Assembly (NCBI GenBank): GCA_041484195.1
Contig: JBGPHC010000018.1
Location: 1 to 64,000 of the forward strand
Direction: 5' to 3'
DNA: 64,000 bases
DNA from: PSRI01 sp041484195
GTDB lineage: Bacteria > Bacteroidota > Bacteroidia > Chitinophagales > Chitinophagaceae
A program made the translations under genes and the position numbers. A model generated the notes under the pieces. That model saw only the letters and a list, made by a program, of their open reading frames with translations. It was not told where the DNA came from and searched no databases. Position 1 is the stretch's first letter; each line of letters starts with the position of its first letter. This document shows, in pieces, positions 60,927 through 64,000 of the stretch.

Positions 60927-63900
60927 TTAGAAAGTTACATTCACGCCCACCAGGTACTGCTTTTGATTGGCAGGATAGGTTCCAAAATCAAGACCAAAGG
61001 CTGAACTGCCTCCCTGTACTTCGGGATCCAACCCTGAATATTTCGTAAATGTGAAGAGGTTGGTTGCCTGAACATAGATCCTTAGCCTGTCAATCTTGGC
61101 CTTTTGAACGAGCGCCTTGGGCAAGGAATAACCAAGCTGCATACTCTTATTACGGAAATACGACCCGTTTTCAATGTAATAAGAATTAACAGCGCCATCA
61201 GAACTGAAGTTCGAAGTGAATTCCTGAATGGGAACTTTATTTCCACCACGGCTGGGAGTCCAGGACTCGGTCAAAGCCCTCTTGCTTTTGTTGCCTTCAA
61301 ATCCCTGGTAGAAGTCAATCCAATATTTCGTGTAGTTAAACACGTCATTGCCAAATGTGCCATACAGGAACATGGAGAAATCAAAATTCTTATAATTGAG
61401 ACCAATGTTCAAACCAAGAATAAAATTGGGATTGGGATTTCCAATAAAGGTCCTGTCATCGGTAGTAATGGCTCCATCCCCATTGAGATCGGCATACTTA
61501 AACCTTCCCGGAGCGGCGTCGGCCTGAGTGGCGGATTTTGAAACATCCGATGCATCCTGAAAGAGCCCAATCACCTGGTATCCATAAAAGGAAGAAATTG
61601 GATGACCCACTTCGTTTCTCACCGCATTGCCATTGCGCAAACCACCATCGTCGAAATATTTGACACCAGGAATCGATACTATATTGTTCTTATAGGTTGT
61701 GAAAGTTGCCGTAAGATCATATCTCAAGTCTTTGGTAAAACTTCCTTTTGATCCAAGTAACAATTCGAATCCGGTATTTTTTACGTTACCTACGTTAACA
61801 TCGGGGGGCGTCGCACCACCCAGGAGGGCAGGAAGGGCAAGAGGAAACAACAAGCCACTGGATTCTTTCTGAAAATAATCGGCAGAGAAAGTCAGTTTTC
61901 CATTCCACAATATGGCGTCCAGTCCTATATCAGTTTTTGAGTCTTTTTGCCAGCCTGTAGCCGGGTTGCCGATCCTGGAGGCATAGAAACCCTGAACCGT
62001 GCTGGTGCTTGAACCAGTGATATCATAATTGGAATTGCTGGCTGTGGAACCAAACAGAGTAAATTGGTTCAGTCCTGAGGTATTGGCCGCAAAACCAGCT
62101 TTTCCCCAGCTTCCCCTGATTTTCAGGTCTGTAAGCCAGGACATGCTCCTTGCGAAATCTTCCTCTGTCACACGCCATGCCGCGCTGAAGGCGGGAAAAT
62201 TACCATACCTGGAATCTGGTCCAAATATTGAATTCCCGTCCCTTCTGAAGGTTGCGGAGAGCAGGTATTTATCCTTGTATCCATAATTCAACTGGCCCAA
62301 TAAGGAGAACAGAGATCCCTGGTAGGCCGAACTATAGTTGGATTGTCCCGTTGGAGATCCATTGGAAAGGAGTCGGTAATTGGGATCATCCAGGAAAAGG
62401 TTGATCCTGCTGCCTCCTACTTCCCTGCCATAATTTCCCAGGGCTTCAGTACCTACTAATAATTTTACACTATGGTCATTGAAGAATATCTTCTTAAAAT
62501 TCAGGGTATTTGTCCATGTATAATTCCGGCCAAATCCTCCAGATTCATTAAAACTGTTTGATCCGTTAGGTTCAGCATTTTCATATTGGTGGTATCCAAA
62601 ATAATAGAAATAATAATTATCAAAAGTTCCACCAAAGCTGGTCCTGGCAGTCAGGTATTGGGTTATATCTGCTTCAGCATATATATTGCCGAAAACAGAA
62701 ATATCGTATCCTTTGTCATCCTTTCCTCTCAGCGCGTTGGCTACGGGATTTTGAGCGTTCCCCAAACCCTTCGCTGCTGAACCGCCATATCCACCACCTT
62801 CATCATATACCGGAATGATAGGCTGTTCGCGATAAGTCATCCCAATATTGGTTTCACCCAAAATACCCGTCCTGGGGTTGTCGCGATATGCCACCGCAAG
62901 ATTCTCCCCGATCCGAATAGTATTCTTAATATTAAATTCCATATTCAGCCTGGCGGTGTACCTCTTGAGATAGGTTTCCAGAAAAGTGCCGTTCTGATCC
63001 AGATAGCCTAAGGAAAAAAGGTACCTGCTCTTATCGCTACCACCGGAAGCTGTCAGCGTATGATTCATCTGGAACGCGGGTTTAAACAACTCGTGAAACC
63101 AGTCTGTTCCCTGCTGGTTGGCCCTTGTAATAAGGTAAATAGGACCTGCACCATAATTATTGTTATACTTTGAAATATCCGCAGCGGGATCGTTTGGATC
63201 AGTGACTCCGTTATTAATCCCTGCTATAATATAATAAGGTATGGTAGCTGTGGGTCCGGGACCGTACTGCGGGTTATTGTGCGCAGCACCCGCAGTATTG
63301 GCAACTGCCAGATCATATAGATCGGCTCTTCCCTTGGTATCCAACAAACCCCAACCATCTTTGAGTGGCCGTTGGGTTCCAAAATAGGAATCATAAGTAA
63401 CGATGGGCCTGCCTGCTCTTCCCTTCTTGGTAGTCACCACAATGACTCCACTGGCGCCGCGTACACCATAAATAGAATATGAACCGGCGTCCTTCAATAC
63501 CTGTAGAGATTCAATATCTGCAGGATTCAATGCATTGAGATCACCTTCAACCCCGTCGATAATATACAATGGGTGGGTATTTCCAAAATTACCATAACCT
63601 GCCAGGCTTATCTGAGCGCCTTCGCCCGGTTGGCCGGTGTTAATGACGTTCAAGCCTGCTACCCTGCCCTGCAGCATTTCTTCGGTTTGACCGGCAGGAA
63701 CAGAGGTCAAATCTTTTGGTTTAACGATGGCGACGGAACCTGTGATTTCCTTCACCTTTTGCGCCGTGTAACCTGTTACCACAACTTCTTCCAGGTTGGT
63801 GGCTGTACTGGCCATTCCAACACTTACGCTGGCCTGGTTACCCACCGTTACCGTTTGGGTCTTCATACCAACAAAAGAAATCGCAAGAACGTCACCATTT

Positions 63901-64000
63901 TTAGCGTCAATGGCAAAACTACCATCGGAGGCGGTAAGAGTAACTCTGTTAGTACCTCTTACTTCCACAGTGGCCCCGGCAACGGGTTGCCCTTCTGCAT
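60927..64000 (-). CDS. SusC/RagA-family TonB-linked outer-membrane protein (5' end outside window)
   Basis: The frame continues to the last base of the window, so the N-terminal signal peptide and some of the carboxypeptidase-like domain are missing; 1024 codons are visible. The N-terminal part (AEGQPVAGATVEVRGTNRVTLTASDGSFAID and VVTGYTAQ) is the regulatory-like domain and its end. The plug follows (MLQGRVAGLNVINTGQPGEGAQISLAGYGNFGNTHPLYIIDG, and SIYGVRGASGVIVVTTKKGR), then the 22-stranded barrel, ending with LVGVNVTF. It imports a nutrient with TonB energy, with SusD as its lid. The GTG at 63966-63968 is an internal valine codon, not the start. Confidence 0.95.
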   Translation of the reverse strand, partial: AEGQPVAGATVEVRGTNRVTLTASDGSFAIDAKNGDVLAISFVGMKTQTVTVGNQASVSVGMASTATNLEEVVVTGYTAQKVKEITGSVAIVKPKDLTSVPAGQTEEMLQGRVAGLNVINTGQPGEGAQISLAGYGNFGNTHPLYIIDGVEGDLNALNPADIESLQVLKDAGSYSIYGVRGASGVIVVTTKKGRAGRPIVTYDSYFGTQRPLKDGWGLLDTKGRADLYDLAVANTAGAAHNNPQYGPGPTATIPYYIIAGINNGVTDPNDPAADISKYNNNYGAGPIYLITRANQQGTDWFHELFKPAFQMNHTLTASGGSDKSRYLFSLGYLDQNGTFLETYLKRYTARLNMEFNIKNTIRIGENLAVAYRDNPRTGILGETNIGMTYREQPIIPVYDEGGGYGGSAAKGLGNAQNPVANALRGKDDKGYDISVFGNIYAEADITQYLTARTSFGGTFDNYYFYYFGYHQYENAEPNGSNSFNESGGFGRNYTWTNTLNFKKIFFNDHSVKLLVGTEALGNYGREVGGSRINLFLDDPNYRLLSNGSPTGQSNYSSAYQGSLFSLLGQLNYGYKDKYLLSATFRRDGNSIFGPDSRYGNFPAFSAAWRVTEEDFARSMSWLTDLKIRGSWGKAGFAANTSGLNQFTLFGSTASNSNYDITGSSTSTVQGFYASRIGNPATGWQKDSKTDIGLDAILWNGKLTFSADYFQKESSGLLFPLALPALLGGATPPDVNVGNVKNTGFELLLGSKGSFTKDLRYDLTATFTTYKNNIVSIPGVKYFDDGGLRNGNAVRNEVGHPISSFYGYQVIGLFQDASDVSKSATQADAAPGRFKYADLNGDGAITTDDRTFIGNPNPNFILGLNIGLNYKNFDFSMFLYGTFGNDVFNYTKYWIDFYQGFEGNKSKRALTESWTPSRGGNKVPIQEFTSNFSSDGAVNSYYIENGSYFRNKSMQLGYSLPKALVQKAKIDRLRIYVQATNLFTFTKYSGLDPEVQGGSSAFGLDFGTYPANQKQYLVGVNVTF

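Noticed and set aside
1..64000. tRNA genes, rRNA genes, CRISPR arrays, prophage or defence systems
   Set aside because: I looked through the intergenic regions and saw no cloverleaf with a GTTCGAA-type loop, no regularly spaced repeats and no phage or nuclease cassettes. A tRNA scan could still find something I missed.

Overview
The window looks like a chromosomal segment of a Bacteroidota bacterium, most likely of the Chitinophagaceae type. This rests on several things seen together: a SusC/SusD pair followed by a large FG-GAP/UnbV lipoprotein, a type IX secretion plug-domain (DUF5103) protein, a lipidated TamA-like protein (TamL), the futalosine-pathway enzyme MqnE, a short proline--tRNA ligase, the MoxR/DUF58/DUF4350/DUF4129/SpoIIM/RDD block, many lipoproteins, and repeated TAnnTTTG-type promoter elements (the Bacteroidota -7 box). 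Assignments come from reading the translations and comparing with remembered families; no search was run.

Layout. 1-402: left-truncated, frameshifted IS1595-type transposase remnant. 723-9337 (minus): mqnE, NupC-type transporter, polysaccharide flippase, trxA, dnaE. 9528-14573: NlpC/P60 lipoprotein, M1 peptidase, orphan peptide-binding lipoprotein, exported MsrA. 14799-17343 (minus): APC permease with a Rieske oxygenase. 17498-20628: unknown lipoprotein, then groES-groEL with a strong terminator. 21186-27788 (plus): nusB, a DUF1573 lipoprotein, yajC, coaE, a glyoxalase-fold protein, a NYN/LOTUS protein, and a Gfo/Idh oxidoreductase plus sugar isomerase pair. 27821-33926 (minus): acetoacetate--CoA ligase, RlmK-like methyltransferase, FAD/Fe-S dehydrogenase. 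34169-35550 (plus): a cytochrome c'-like lipoprotein, an internally deleted IS1595 element with both inverted repeats, and a small secreted protein. 35671-36533 (minus): transaldolase-like aldolase and the SRP RNA gene. 36624-43217: T9SS plug protein, LolC/FtsX-type permease, TrmH-type methyltransferase, TamL, truB. 43353-49739: the MoxR-DUF58 membrane block and a divergent RDD protein. 49865-55396: three small membrane proteins, proS, a Tyr/Gly/Asn-rich lipoprotein, a FadL/OmpP1-type porin. 55447-64000 (minus): FG-GAP/UnbV lipoprotein, SusD, SusC (5' end beyond the window).

Functionally the segment mixes housekeeping genes (replication, chaperonins, tRNA charging, rRNA and tRNA modification, protein export) with envelope biology: SRP RNA and YajC at the inner membrane, TamL at the outer membrane, a T9SS-associated protein, a SusCD uptake module and many predicted lipoproteins. 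No CRISPR array, phage, integron or defence island was seen. The least explained items are the MoxR-DUF58 block, the Rieske-permease pair, the heme-motif lipoprotein, and the deleted IS that now sits directly upstream of a small secreted protein gene.
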